Shown piece after piece: positions 1 to 8,168 of a stretch of DNA of 38,204 nt. The stretch's first letter is position 1. Each line of letters starts with the position of its first letter. The position numbers were made by a program, and so were the translations under genes. The notes beneath the pieces were generated by a model. That model made no database searches. It had not been told where the DNA came from and saw nothing but the letters and a program-made list of their open reading frames with translations. This DNA comes from a gamma proteobacterium IMCC1989 (GTDB lineage Bacteria > Pseudomonadota > Gammaproteobacteria > Pseudomonadales > Cellvibrionaceae): assembly GCA_000209515.2 (NCBI GenBank), contig AEVK01000110.1:1-38204 (forward strand). The letters run 5' to 3'.

Positions 1-352
1 ACCAAAAGGGTCAGTCTCGATTGAAACGCAGTGACGTCCGCTTTCGGCTCAGACTGTGTGAAAACTCTTGAAAATAAACCGTACTCAAAAAAACAGCCCA
101 CTCTTGAACCACCAAAGCTTATTGTAACGTTCAATAGTGTTGGCAACTTTTCTTTTTTATGTGGAAAAATTCTACACACAGGGTCTCTCAGGTAATCTAA
201 CAACGAAAAATAAAAGCGTTATGCTTTTATTGCCTCCATAAATTAATCGGGGTCAGATAAACATTAACAGCGTTTAGTGATTAAACGATTATTAGTACAG
301 TAAATAAAAGTAGAAGCAACATCATTAAAATTCACATCATTATTTTTTTTTA
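1..352. other. Left-edge intergenic stretch with no supportable gene
   Basis: I see no open reading frame with a credible start and ribosome site here. Bases 1-75 contain a stretch around 50-66 (CAGACTGTGTGAAAACTC-like) that resembles sequence I associate with insertion-sequence ends. Bases 248-257 (GGGGTCAGAT) resemble a motif found near REP-associated elements. Both resemblances are from memory and not verified. The rest is AT-rich with short A and T runs. It may be debris of past insertions next to the broken DUF2164 gene. Confidence 0.4.
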
Positions 353-595
353 TTATATAGGCTTTTCTAACTCTTGAATTTGGTAACTAAGTTCATCCGC
401 TTTCGTTGAAAATAATTTTTGGGCATCAGATAAACCACGATTGTAAAATTATGAGCCTATTTCTTTAGAGAAAAAGTCAATCAAAAACTCCGCTTCGAAA
501 CCACCGATGTCTTGCTCCAGTTCGTTATCAAAGTATATTTTTACTTTATTGACAATGCGCTCTTTTTCTTCTTTTGAAAACTTAATGTCACTCAT
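353..595 (-). pseudogene. DUF2164 family protein, interrupted by an in-frame stop
   Basis: Read on the minus strand from the ATG at 595, the frame gives MSDIKFSKEEKERIVNKV and continues with an acidic DIGGFEAEFLIDFFSKEIGS stretch. This is the characteristic start and core of the small DUF2164 family, whose members are about 80 residues and of unknown function. Codon 49 is TAA (449-451), where the family normally has an aromatic residue before FYNRG. The frame then continues intact through FYNRGLSDAQ to ELEKPI and a TAA at 353-355. The full span is 81 codons, the usual family length, so one substitution (for example TAC or TAT to TAA) explains the break. Either the gene is a recent nonsense pseudogene or the base is a sequencing error. 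A 48-residue truncated product is possible but would lack the conserved C-terminal third. Confidence 0.85.
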
Positions 596-838
596 GAGCC
601 TTCTCAATGTACATAGACATAATACTTTCCTCGTTTAGCGAGATTTAGGTGCAGCCCTCTGCTACCAACGACATTTGTACTAAAAAACAAGATTACTCTG
701 TAGGCTTTAGCTATTCAACAGCAGTTACCTCGTTGGCACTTAAGGCCGTATTAAAGTGTGGTGCCTCAAGGTGGCAGGTATGAGTCGACCAATTTGCATA
801 CTCGCAGCGTTGCTTTTTTTCATCAAGTACTGTTGGTT

Positions 839-3817
839 TTATTTTTCCGGTATCGCATTAGCGTTCGTACTGTCGGCTTTTTTAGTAAAGGCGTTTTTTG
901 CGACTTCACAAGGATCACCAGAAATAACGGTGTCGGCTAGTTTGGTGGCTAATAACGATAGGCCGCCTGTAGAAATAGCTGCACCAATACTGAGTAGCGA
1001 TTTGGCTGTGCCTTTGGCGCTAACGCCAACGGTGGGTTTGGTTAGCGGCCCTTGCAGGGCTACAAATTTGGCTAGGCTAGCAACATCGATACCTACACCT
1101 TGGCGTGCTTTAGGATTGATGCCAAGGTTAATCTGTTCGGTTGTTAGGTCTATTTCCCCATCGGCGATAATAATCATTTTGGATGTTTTGATTGCGATAG
1201 AGTTATCAAATAACATTTTTCCATCGACTATTTTTGATTTAACAACGGCGCACTCAAGGTTAGTTGTTTTTGCACTTTTATGAAAAGGGTTGATGGTATT
1301 AACCAGATTTAATAATACATCTGAACCGATTGCCTCAAAGGTATTGTTGGCAATCACGCCATCTTTGGCGGTGAATAAAATGTCTCCTTGTAAGTGATTG
1401 GCTAATGCTTTTGTTGAGGTGCCATAGGTGTTAAGTGTTATATCTATATCGCTTGTGCCACCACTGAGTTCTTCTTTAGGGACTAAGCCTAAATTCTCCA
1501 ACACAATATTTTTTGCCGAGGTATTAAGGTTGATGGCTAGTTTATTGTCTGTGTTGTCGATAGATAAATTAAGATTGCTATTGCCGCCAGCGATACTGCC
1601 TATTTGGCTGTTCAGGTTAAAAATATCTTTATCTAATGTGATGCGATTATTGGTATTGCTTGCCAGTGTTTTGTTATGACGAATAACCTTGGCGATAGAG
1701 ATATTACCTTCGGCTTTGATGGTGTTTAGCCAGTCCGTAGGAAGTTGGTTGTCATTAAATAATGTGTTGCTTTTGGCTGATGGTTGCGAGTTCGCCGTTT
1801 GTTGACCCGTTTTTTTGTCATCAGGAATCGTTAGCTGAGTAGAGTTAAGGTCGAAGGTTGTTGCATATAGATGTGTCGCTTTTTCATTAAAGTCGATCAC
1901 TGCATTTCCACTAAGATCGGAATCTTTTGTTGTTATTGCAATATCGTTCAGCTGTAATTTATTTTTTTGTAAGTCTACTTTTGTGCGCGCTCCTGTCACG
2001 ACGATGTCATTGTTGTAGGTGATTTCACCTAGATTAACACTGCCATTAGCTGTGATTTTATTTAGCCATTCAACAGGGATGATATTGCTTTCTGTCTTGT
2101 TGTTGGTTTCTTTTTTAGTCGTGTTCTCAGCTGATCTTGCGGTCACTTCGTTATTGCCTAATGAGGGGATAACTAGTTTCTTTGAGTTTATGTCGAAGGT
2201 AGCGGTGCGTAAGTCGGTTATTGCTTTGTCAAAGCCAAGAGAGATATTGCCGCTAATATCTGAGTCTGTTGTGTTGATAGCGATATTGTTGAGCATCAAT
2301 TTTTGTTTTTGTAAATTCAGTTGTAATGTTGCGTTATTAAGTAGCGATTCATTTTTATAAATTACTTTGCCAAGTTTGATACTTCCCTCGGCAGTTAATG
2401 TATTTAACCATGCGAGAGGTTTGCTATTTTTAGTAGTGTTTTTGGTGCTGTTTGTGGTATTGGCCGTAGTCTTTGTTGTTGCGCTTTCTAATTGAGGGAT
2501 AACGAGCAGTGTCGAGTTGAGATCAAATGTCACGCGGCGTAAATCGACGATATCTTTGCCAAAACCAATAGCTATTTTTCCATTCAGGTTAGAGTCTTTC
2601 GCATTAGCTGTGAAGTCACGTAAGGTTAATTGCCCTTTTTGTAGAGTGATTTTTGCGTTACCTTTAAACGGTAATAATCGTTCTATTTCTTTTTGTTGTC
2701 GTGCTGCTTGCTTAGAGAGTGTTTTAGCGGGGAATTGTTGGATAGCCGCTGTGAGCGTCATGTCCTGTTCAAGTATTCCGTTTAGGTTTACTTTGCCTGT
2801 GATATTGATATTGTTGTCGCCTAGCGAAACAGTCGTATTGCCATCAATGTCTGCACCTTCGGTTCTTTCACCTAATATTTTCCAGTCAGCTCGTACAGCT
2901 ACTGCCTGATTAATCGCATAATCTTTATTCAGGTTTACATTAACGTTGGCAGTATGTTCTTGTTGGATACCTTGTACGCCTTCGGTATTTGTCAGGGTGA
3001 TGCGAGAGAGAATGTTGCTTATCTCGCCTTGTGGCAGCTGTATTTTTTCTGATTGAAAGAGTAGGTTGAGAGGGGTGAGTTGCGATAGTGATGACCAGTC
3101 AATACGTGCTTCTTTGTTGGTGGTTGTATGACTTTCTGTTGATTCATTTGATGTTGTGCCAAGATTGTTTTTCTCCGATATCAGCGCTCGTAAATCAAGC
3201 GTAGGTAAGTTCAGCGTGATTTCGGGAGTCCCTTCATTGATGCGAGACAATAATGTGCCTTGCAGCGGTAGTGTGATGGCATCTTGCTTGTATGAAAAAG
3301 AAAACTCTACACCTTGCTCTCCTGTTTGTAGCGCGTCGGGACGACGGAGGTAATCAAGTTTGGCAGAAGAGGTTTCTGTTATATTCATTGCAATGTTTTC
3401 AACGGATATATTCGCTTTTTGTAGTATATCGTGGAGACTGGCAATGTTCGGTGCCGATGTTTCCGAAGTGGCTTCTTCTTCGTTTTGGGGGAGCTTGTTG
3501 AGATGAACCACACCGTTTTTAGCTGAGGCTGTCCAGTCTTGACTATTTTCTCTCAAGGACTGCCATGAGGTAGTAAACGTAAACGCTTCCAAAGTGGTAA
3601 TCGTTTCGTCACGGCTATTAACCTGTAGCCCCGAAATGTTGGCGCTCGGCATGCTTAGGTCAATATCCATCTCATCGGCAAAAATATGATAGGGGCTCAC
3701 ATACTGGCTTAGTGATAACAAGGACTGAGGCGAGTACTGAATAAGTAGCAAGCTACTCACAATAAGCAGTAAACCAAAGAGTAATATAGCAAGAATAGAT
3801 TTGATGACTAAGCGCAT
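839..3817 (-). CDS. AsmA family protein with internal repeats
   Basis: This 992-residue protein has a single N-terminal membrane anchor (about residues 5-27, leucine/isoleucine-rich), followed by a very large, beta-rich periplasmic portion. The C-terminal part (about 790-975), with a DGEIDL segment and GINPKARQGVGIDVASL, is the typical AsmA C-terminal region. AsmA-like proteins belong to the bridge-like lipid-transfer superfamily and influence outer-membrane lipid assembly; that role is taken from the family. Residues about 385-790 contain four related units with the recurring pattern WLN-x3-A-x-G-x(6-8)-I, then DSxxxGN and F-D-x-NS-x-L-x-IP. They are separated by Thr/Asn/Lys-rich linkers. 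The gene stands alone on the minus strand; its neighbour, the permease, ends 133 bases upstream. The upstream gap holds a run of nine G at 3843-3851. I see no strong ribosome site. Confidence 0.88.
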   Translation of the reverse strand: MRLVIKSILAILLFGLLLIVSSLLLIQYSPQSLLSLSQYVSPYHIFADEMDIDLSMPSANISGLQVNSRDETITTLEAFTFTTSWQSLRENSQDWTASAKNGVVHLNKLPQNEEEATSETSAPNIASLHDILQKANISVENIAMNITETSSAKLDYLRRPDALQTGEQGVEFSFSYKQDAITLPLQGTLLSRINEGTPEITLNLPTLDLRALISEKNNLGTTSNESTESHTTTNKEARIDWSSLSQLTPLNLLFQSEKIQLPQGEISNILSRITLTNTEGVQGIQQEHTANVNVNLNKDYAINQAVAVRADWKILGERTEGADIDGNTTVSLGDNNINITGKVNLNGILEQDMTLTAAIQQFPAKTLSKQAARQQKEIERLLPFKGNAKITLQKGQLTLRDFTANAKDSNLNGKIAIGFGKDIVDLRRVTFDLNSTLLVIPQLESATTKTTANTTNSTKNTTKNSKPLAWLNTLTAEGSIKLGKVIYKNESLLNNATLQLNLQKQKLMLNNIAINTTDSDISGNISLGFDKAITDLRTATFDINSKKLVIPSLGNNEVTARSAENTTKKETNNKTESNIIPVEWLNKITANGSVNLGEITYNNDIVVTGARTKVDLQKNKLQLNDIAITTKDSDLSGNAVIDFNEKATHLYATTFDLNSTQLTIPDDKKTGQQTANSQPSAKSNTLFNDNQLPTDWLNTIKAEGNISIAKVIRHNKTLASNTNNRITLDKDIFNLNSQIGSIAGGNSNLNLSIDNTDNKLAINLNTSAKNIVLENLGLVPKEELSGGTSDIDITLNTYGTSTKALANHLQGDILFTAKDGVIANNTFEAIGSDVLLNLVNTINPFHKSAKTTNLECAVVKSKIVDGKMLFDNSIAIKTSKMIIIADGEIDLTTEQINLGINPKARQGVGIDVASLAKFVALQGPLTKPTVGVSAKGTAKSLLSIGAAISTGGLSLLATKLADTVISGDPCEVAKNAFTKKADSTNANAIPEK

Positions 3818-3950
3818 GGTAGATAATTATCCGATGAAAAACGGGGGGGGGCACAGGGTATAAATGTATGAGGCAATGAGGTTAATGTTAATGACTGAGG
3901 AAGTCAAAGAAACACGCTGTGAGTGTTGTGCTTAATGATTTATGTATTTT

Positions 3951-5252
3951 CTATACGATCCAGTGATAAACCTGAAATGCTAACATCACAAAAGAACTGA
4001 GTGCGCCAAAAAAGGGAACCCATTGGTTAAAGACTGGGCCTTTTGTTGAAAATGATAGTGATGGTTGTAGAGTCGATTCTTGTATTGACTCTTCTAAGGA
4101 TGCTTCTACGTTTTGTGGGTGCTGTTGTTTTAATCGCCATAAGGCACTATTCACAAAAAAGAAGATGGTGAACACGATGGTGCTGGTGAGTTTCGCTAGG
4201 GTTTCTACGGGGAAAAATAAGGCCAAACACAGCACTAAAACAGCAATAACAATCGTCGCTGCAATAGGCGTATTGGTTTTTGGCGATAGAGTGGCCAGCC
4301 TACTTATCAACGGTAACGATAATAGGTGCTTACTGGTCATGCCATAAATAACCCGTGACGCCATGATGATTTGTACTAAAGCACCATTAACGCCTGCAAG
4401 AATACTAACTAACCATAGCAATGTGTGGGCATAGGCGGGCTGATGACTTACCAATAAGGTGAGGGGTGTATGGCTTTGCTGGAGCGCGTTAATAGGTACG
4501 CTGAGCACTGCAATGGTGGCGATGATAATGTACAGTAGGGTGGCCAGCCCGATACTTAAAAATATCGCTTTCGGCATAGTGGTTTGTACGTCCTGTACTT
4601 CTTCCGCAATATTCACCATGTCTTCAAAACCAATAAACGCATAAAAGGCTAAAAAAGACCCCGCTAGTAAGCCCGTCCAGTAAAAAGAGTTCATCGTTGC
4701 TACGGGAATTATCTCCATCCATCGCGTATTGAGTTCTTGTAATACGCTGCCATTCACCACACAAATATAAACTAATGCACCGACTTCGATAATCGTAATC
4801 ACCATAATCAATCGCGCCGATTGGCTAATGCCCCAAATGGCAATCAAAGCCATTCCTGCGACTAATACACCAATAATCAGCGTGAAGGAGATTGATAGCG
4901 TGCTATTTAAAAAGTGGGCGGTAGCGACCACTAAGGTTGCCGCGGATACAATGCCCGTAAAAATCACCAAAAAACCCACTAGGATAGATAACGGTTGATT
5001 GTTAAACCCTTTTAACACATAAAAAGATTCGCCAGCACTGACCGGATAACGTGTTGATAATTCGGAAAACGAGCACGCACTTAATAAGGCAATCAGCCCT
5101 GCTACCGCAAAGGATAATGGCATCGACATTCCCGCTTCGCCAGCCACCTTTCCTAGTAAAGCGTAAATGCCACCGCCAACAATGGTGCCTAATCCGTAAA
5201 ACGTTAATAACGATAAGCTAATTGTCTTTTTGAAATGTACGTTTTTGTCCAA
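3951..5252 (-). CDS. APC superfamily amino acid permease
   Basis: This 433-residue polytopic inner-membrane protein shows about 12 hydrophobic segments. The first carries GTIVGGGIYALLG, the unwound TM1 glycine motif of the amino acid-polyamine-organocation superfamily that contacts the substrate backbone. Further family marks are SELSTRYPVSAGESFYVLKG after TM2 and a GFEDMVNIAEEVQD loop near residues 210-225. It most likely takes up an amino acid or related amine by proton symport. The substrate cannot be read from the sequence. The length is normal for the family. It is transcribed divergently from the universal stress gene, sharing a 221-base intergenic region that contains an FNR-type box. 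Whether that box also acts on this gene is unclear. Confidence 0.88.
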   Translation of the reverse strand: MDKNVHFKKTISLSLLTFYGLGTIVGGGIYALLGKVAGEAGMSMPLSFAVAGLIALLSACSFSELSTRYPVSAGESFYVLKGFNNQPLSILVGFLVIFTGIVSAATLVVATAHFLNSTLSISFTLIIGVLVAGMALIAIWGISQSARLIMVITIIEVGALVYICVVNGSVLQELNTRWMEIIPVATMNSFYWTGLLAGSFLAFYAFIGFEDMVNIAEEVQDVQTTMPKAIFLSIGLATLLYIIIATIAVLSVPINALQQSHTPLTLLVSHQPAYAHTLLWLVSILAGVNGALVQIIMASRVIYGMTSKHLLSLPLISRLATLSPKTNTPIAATIVIAVLVLCLALFFPVETLAKLTSTIVFTIFFFVNSALWRLKQQHPQNVEASLEESIQESTLQPSLSFSTKGPVFNQWVPFFGALSSFVMLAFQVYHWIV

Positions 5253-5369
5253 CTTTTTCTCGCCTTATGATAAAAGATAATAGATAAACATGAGTGCGTA
5301 AAATGTATTTTTCTTTGTTACATTTTCTGATCCTAGTTGTCATGTTAAATAAAAATTAACTATATTTAT

Positions 5370-5411
5370 TTGATTTGTATCAAACAAACCTATCTATTGT
5401 CGTTTTAGTAT
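5370..5411 (+). promoter_or_regulatory. FNR/ANR-type box and class II-spaced promoter for the stress gene
   Basis: Bases 5370-5383 read TTGATTTGTATCAA, an exact match to the FNR/ANR half-sites TTGAT-N4-ATCAA. A -10-like hexamer TAGTAT lies at 5406-5411. This places a start site near 5418, about 41.5 bases from the centre of the box. That spacing is the one known for FNR activating at class II promoters. The site lies 90 bases upstream of the universal stress gene and suggests induction when oxygen is low. Known precedent: some Pseudomonas usp genes are under Anr control. Confidence 0.75.
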
Positions 5412-5473
5412 TAGGGTAGAAGTCGAGTGTAAATAAAGTTGAATGTAAATGACGTTAAAAGTGAGGTGAAACC

Positions 5474-5941
5474 ATGCTAACTGAAATTAACACTATCTTG
5501 TATGCAACAGATGTAAGCCCTGAATCCGAGTCTGCGTTATCAATGACGATGAGTCTTGCAGAAAAATATCAGGCAGAGGTTACGGTTTTGAATGTTGTCG
5601 AACCTATTAACGCTAGCCTTTATGGATGGGGTGCGATTGAATCATGGGCCGAAATAGAAAAAGACACGCTTGATCGATCGCTTGCTTCATTAACGGATCA
5701 GGTGAATGGTTTTTTCGATAAACATTTTTCGTCAGATATATCTATTGCTCGCCCTAGTATTAATGTCATTAATGGGAGTGTGGCAAAGTCGGTATTAGGG
5801 TGTGCTGACGATATTAATGCGGGCCTCATTGTTTTGGGGTCAAATGGCCATGGTGCAATTAGTGAATTATTGTTGGGTTCTGTCGCAGATAAAGTGGTCC
5901 GCTTGAGTAAGCGACCGGTATTATTAGTTCCTTATTGTTAG
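5474..5941 (+). CDS. Universal stress protein, UspA family
   Basis: This 155-residue single-domain Usp begins ILYATDVSPESESAL, the usual first strand and aspartate of the fold. It ends with the nucleotide-binding signature G-x2-G-x9-GS at G122, G125 and G135-S136, followed by VLLVPYC. The signature marks the ATP-binding branch of the family. Such proteins are cytoplasmic and help cells survive starvation, oxygen limitation and other stress by mechanisms that vary. The start is supported by an AGGTGA ribosome site a few bases upstream of the ATG. The perfect FNR-type box upstream suggests that this copy is turned on in low oxygen. It is monocistronic; the next gene is 188 bases away. Confidence 0.92.
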   Translation: MLTEINTILYATDVSPESESALSMTMSLAEKYQAEVTVLNVVEPINASLYGWGAIESWAEIEKDTLDRSLASLTDQVNGFFDKHFSSDISIARPSINVINGSVAKSVLGCADDINAGLIVLGSNGHGAISELLLGSVADKVVRLSKRPVLLVPYC

Positions 5942-6129
5942 TTCATTTGTGATAGTGAAAAAGACGATAAGTCGATTTTTTATCAATCCTTGCTTGGTAG
6001 CGGTTTAAATGATATTTTTTTGAGGAGAGAGTTAGGGCCGATTTTGGCTGGTTTTTTTTAAGTGGTTTGATAAGGTGTTTGCCATTCATGTAGTAATGTG
6101 TATAACCGCCATTTAATGAGAAGCCATTG

Positions 6130-6726
6130 ATGATTGAATTAAGCATAGCCCTTATAGTATTTCTTTTTCCGTTGGCTTACAGCCCCGGCCCCGGTAATTT
6201 ATTTTTTGCTGTGAGCGGGGCAAAATTTGGCTTGATGGCGACACTTCCATCGAATGCGGGATATCATATTGCGACTTGGGTCGTGACCGTTATTCTCGGT
6301 TTTGGGTTTGGAACTATCGTTCAGCAATATCCTTTCGCTTTTAAATATATAGGTATTACAGGCAGTGTTTATGTTCTTTATTTAGCATGGCTTTTTTTTA
6401 ATGCGGGTGTTATGGGAGATACGGCAGATGCCCCCAAAATTGGTTTCTGGGATGGAGCCATACTATTGGTATTCAACCCTAAGGCTTACGTCATTATCGT
6501 GGCGATGTTTACCCAGTTCCTCGGGGCAAGTAGCGATGTATATTTAGTATTATTGATATCCACGCTATTTACCGTTAATAATTTAATCGCATTTATTATA
6601 TGGACATATTTCGGCGATCGGCTTATTCATCAATTTAATAATGAAAAATACGCGTCTTATATCAATAAGCTCTTTGGTATTGTATTGGCAGTTATTGCTG
6701 TATGGATGCTGATTAGAGCTTTTTAA
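6130..6726 (+). CDS. LysE/RhtB-type exporter
   Basis: The product has 198 residues and about six membrane segments. An N-terminal SPGPGNLFF motif matches the conserved PGP element of the LysE/RhtB family, which exports amino acids or their derivatives. Typical family features follow: a GYHIA stretch at the end of the first loop, FKYIGITGSVYVLYLAW in the third helix, and NPKAYVI in the middle. The frame is open three bases earlier with TTG. I chose the ATG at 6130, which has GAGAAG about seven bases upstream. The substrate is unknown. No neighbour suggests a pathway. Confidence 0.85.
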   Translation: MIELSIALIVFLFPLAYSPGPGNLFFAVSGAKFGLMATLPSNAGYHIATWVVTVILGFGFGTIVQQYPFAFKYIGITGSVYVLYLAWLFFNAGVMGDTADAPKIGFWDGAILLVFNPKAYVIIVAMFTQFLGASSDVYLVLLISTLFTVNNLIAFIIWTYFGDRLIHQFNNEKYASYINKLFGIVLAVIAVWMLIRAF

Positions 6727-6742
6727 TCACATTATTTTGATG

Positions 6743-6773
6743 GAGGCAATAAAGTGAATAAGGTATTGCCCTC
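6743..6773 (+). terminator. Possible terminator hairpin after the LysE-family gene
   Basis: GAGGCAATA and TATTGCCCTC pair with one bulged base around a 12-base loop. The hairpin begins 17 bases after the stop codon. There is no clear run of T after it, so intrinsic termination is uncertain. Confidence 0.35.
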
Positions 6774-6833
6774 ATTATCTGTCCAATAAGGAGCAAACGC
6801 GCTATAGTTTGGAATTAACTTGATGGTAACTCT

Positions 6834-7073
6834 ATGAAACTTCTTGTCCGTAACCTTGCCCGCACCACCACTGAAGCAGAAATCCAAACATTATTTGAGA
6901 CCATAGGTAAGGTGCAGTCTTGTACCTTGGTGATGGATGAGAAAGAGGGGCGCTCAAAAGGCTTTGGATTTGTTGAAATGCCCAATCCCGGCGATGCAAA
7001 AGGCGCTATTAAAGTGCTAAATGGGAAAGACCTTGATGGCAGTATTATTCGCGTTAAGAGGGCAGAGTCTTAA
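6834..7073 (+). CDS. Small RNA-binding protein with one RRM
   Basis: The 79-residue protein is essentially one RNA recognition motif. RNP2 is LLVRNL at residues 3-8. RNP1 is KGFGFVEM at 42-49, with the aromatic residues that stack on RNA bases. It resembles the short glycine-poor RRM proteins of cyanobacteria and gammaproteobacteria, some of which respond to cold. The RNA target is unknown. The start ATG has only a weak ribosome site (GGTAA about seven bases upstream), but an earlier start would lie outside the RRM fold. The gene stands alone, 107 bases after the exporter. Confidence 0.9.
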   Translation: MKLLVRNLARTTTEAEIQTLFETIGKVQSCTLVMDEKEGRSKGFGFVEMPNPGDAKGAIKVLNGKDLDGSIIRVKRAES

Positions 7074-7241
7074 GCGGCTTATTCTTCTGCTTTTCACCCT
7101 TCTGCCGCGGTATTCCTACCACTTCGTTTTTGTTTGGCGCATGTCGTTTATTGGTTTTCAGTAGGGCCTTCATCCTTTTGGCTGTATGTAACGTAAACGT
7201 TTAAGTCTACTTTCGAATGCCAAATAATAGGGTGCTGCTAC

Positions 7242-7793
7242 ATGAAGCCGGTCATATTGTTAATTTCATTACTGTTAAGTTCTGTGGCAGCTGCGTCAAA
7301 CACAGCGCCGCCATGTCCTGAAAGTCTCAACCACTCTTTTCGAAAGCTTCATAGTAGCGATGATGTCAATATCTGCGATTTGCATACCGGTGGCCCGATA
7401 CTATTCGTCAATACCGCCAGCTACTGTGGCTTTACACCTCAGCTAAAAGAGCTGGAAGCGCTCCACCAAAAGTATCAGTCAAAAGGTTTGCGGGTGATTG
7501 GTTTTAGTTCAGATGACTTTAATCAGGAAGAAAAAGATGAAGAAAAAGCCGCAAAAATTTGTTTCTATAATTTTGGTGTCACTTTTACCATGCTTGCGTC
7601 AACACATGTAAAGGGCAGTAATGCGAATTCAGTATACAAGTATTTAGCGGCTGCGAGTGGAAAAACGCCGACATGGAATTTTAATAAATATGTGATGGCT
7701 GGGGATGGTGAAACTATTAGTCATTATATGAGCGGTGAAAAACCACTTGGCTCAGCTCTCGAAAATAATATTCGCGAGCTGTTAGAGAATTGA
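7242..7793 (+). CDS. Exported glutathione peroxidase-like protein (Cys type)
   Basis: This 183-residue protein begins with a Sec-type signal peptide (VILLISLLLSSVAAA, cleavage near residue 18), so the enzyme probably acts in the periplasm. The catalytic cysteine is C62 in VNTASYCGFTPQ, where animal enzymes have selenocysteine. Q95, W145 and N146 complete the active-site tetrad. C107 in KICFYNFGVTF is the likely resolving cysteine. This arrangement is typical of bacterial glutathione peroxidases that use thioredoxin to reduce hydroperoxides. The loop normally reading NQFGxQEP is altered to DDFNQEE. The protein is somewhat longer than average because of the leader. An AGGGTG site precedes the ATG. 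Confidence 0.88.
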   Translation: MKPVILLISLLLSSVAAASNTAPPCPESLNHSFRKLHSSDDVNICDLHTGGPILFVNTASYCGFTPQLKELEALHQKYQSKGLRVIGFSSDDFNQEEKDEEKAAKICFYNFGVTFTMLASTHVKGSNANSVYKYLAAASGKTPTWNFNKYVMAGDGETISHYMSGEKPLGSALENNIRELLEN

Positions 7794-7824
7794 GTGTGCT
7801 GTGTGGGTCGATGCGAGAGGAAAA

Positions 7825-7910
7825 TGGTGGGCCCGGACAGACTCGAACTGTCGACCTGGCTGTTTTTGTAGAGAGTTGAGTCGTATGCTCTAGCCGCACT
7901 GAGCGAGCTG
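7825..7910 (-). pseudogene. Decayed tRNA gene, relative of the neighbouring tRNA(CAT)
   Basis: On the minus strand this stretch keeps a D arm (GCTC at 7904-7901 pairing with GAGC at 7890-7887). It shares a 15-base identical segment with the intact tRNA next door and has a perfect T arm (GACAG-TTCGAGT-CTGTC). It ends GGGCCCACCA like the intact gene. The anticodon arm is replaced by a longer AT-rich stretch with no closing stem, and the 5' acceptor strand is missing. It therefore cannot fold as a normal tRNA. The T stem differs from the neighbour at pairs that still match, so it was a real paralog before it decayed. Confidence 0.75.
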
Positions 7911-7960
7911 TTTGTGATGTGAGGAGTGGTGTTATAACGAGTGGTGTTGTATGAAGTAAA

Positions 7961-8037
7961 TGGTGGGCCCTCCCAGACTCGAACTGGGGACCTGACGATT
8001 ATGAGTCGTATGCTCTAACCAACTGAGCTAAGGGCCC
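7961..8037 (-). tRNA. tRNA with CAT anticodon, probably tRNA-Ile2 (or elongator tRNA-Met)
   Basis: The 77-base gene includes an encoded CCA. The acceptor stem GGGCCCT pairs fully with AGGGCCC, and the D, anticodon and T stems all close. The anticodon CAT lies at 8003-8001, in the loop of ACGAC-TCATAAT-style sequence shared by tRNA-Met and tRNA-Ile2. Positions 4 and 5 of the acceptor stem are C-C pairing with G-G. In E. coli these are determinants for the lysidine synthetase TilS and are found in tRNA-Ile2 but not in elongator tRNA-Met. I therefore lean towards tRNA-Ile2, whose C34 is modified to read AUA. The gene lies downstream of rpoD on the same strand. Confidence 0.93.
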
Positions 8038-8044
8038 TAAACTT

Positions 8045-8148
8045 GATATTTTGTCTTCTAGCGTTGTCGCGTGCTCGCTCTGCTCAGTCATGTACTTAAT
8101 GTACATTCCCTCGCCTCACTGCGCGGCTCCTAACTAGAAAACAAAATC
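8045..8148. repeat. Long imperfect inverted repeat between rpoD and the tRNA
   Basis: The outer arms ATTTTGTCTTCTAG (8048-8061) and CTAGAAAACAAAAT (8134-8147) are complementary except for one pair. The centre has TGTAC-TTAAT-GTACA (8091-8105). Between them the arms are GC-rich and partly complementary. The whole would fold into a hairpin of about 100 bases. The centre resembles a dispersed intergenic element I recall from other gammaproteobacteria; copy number here is unknown. Confidence 0.6.
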
Positions 8149-8168
8149 TCCGCGTTTAGCCATTACTT

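Noticed and set aside
756-1283. 175-residue plus-strand frame opposite the end of the AsmA gene
   Set aside because: It is antisense to a well-supported coding region and has no start signal.
3843-3851. Run of nine G upstream of the AsmA start, possible phase-variation tract
   Set aside because: It lies outside the coding frame and at no obvious promoter position. A single tract is not evidence of phase variation.
5943-6146. 67-residue minus-strand frame between the stress gene and the LysE-family gene
   Set aside because: It overlaps the LysE start, lacks a clear ribosome site, and its composition (basic, Tyr/His-rich) matches no family.
7195-7215. GTAACGTAAACGTTTAAG near the peroxidase gene as an operator
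   Set aside because: The palindromic core is only eight bases and sits in no clear promoter context.
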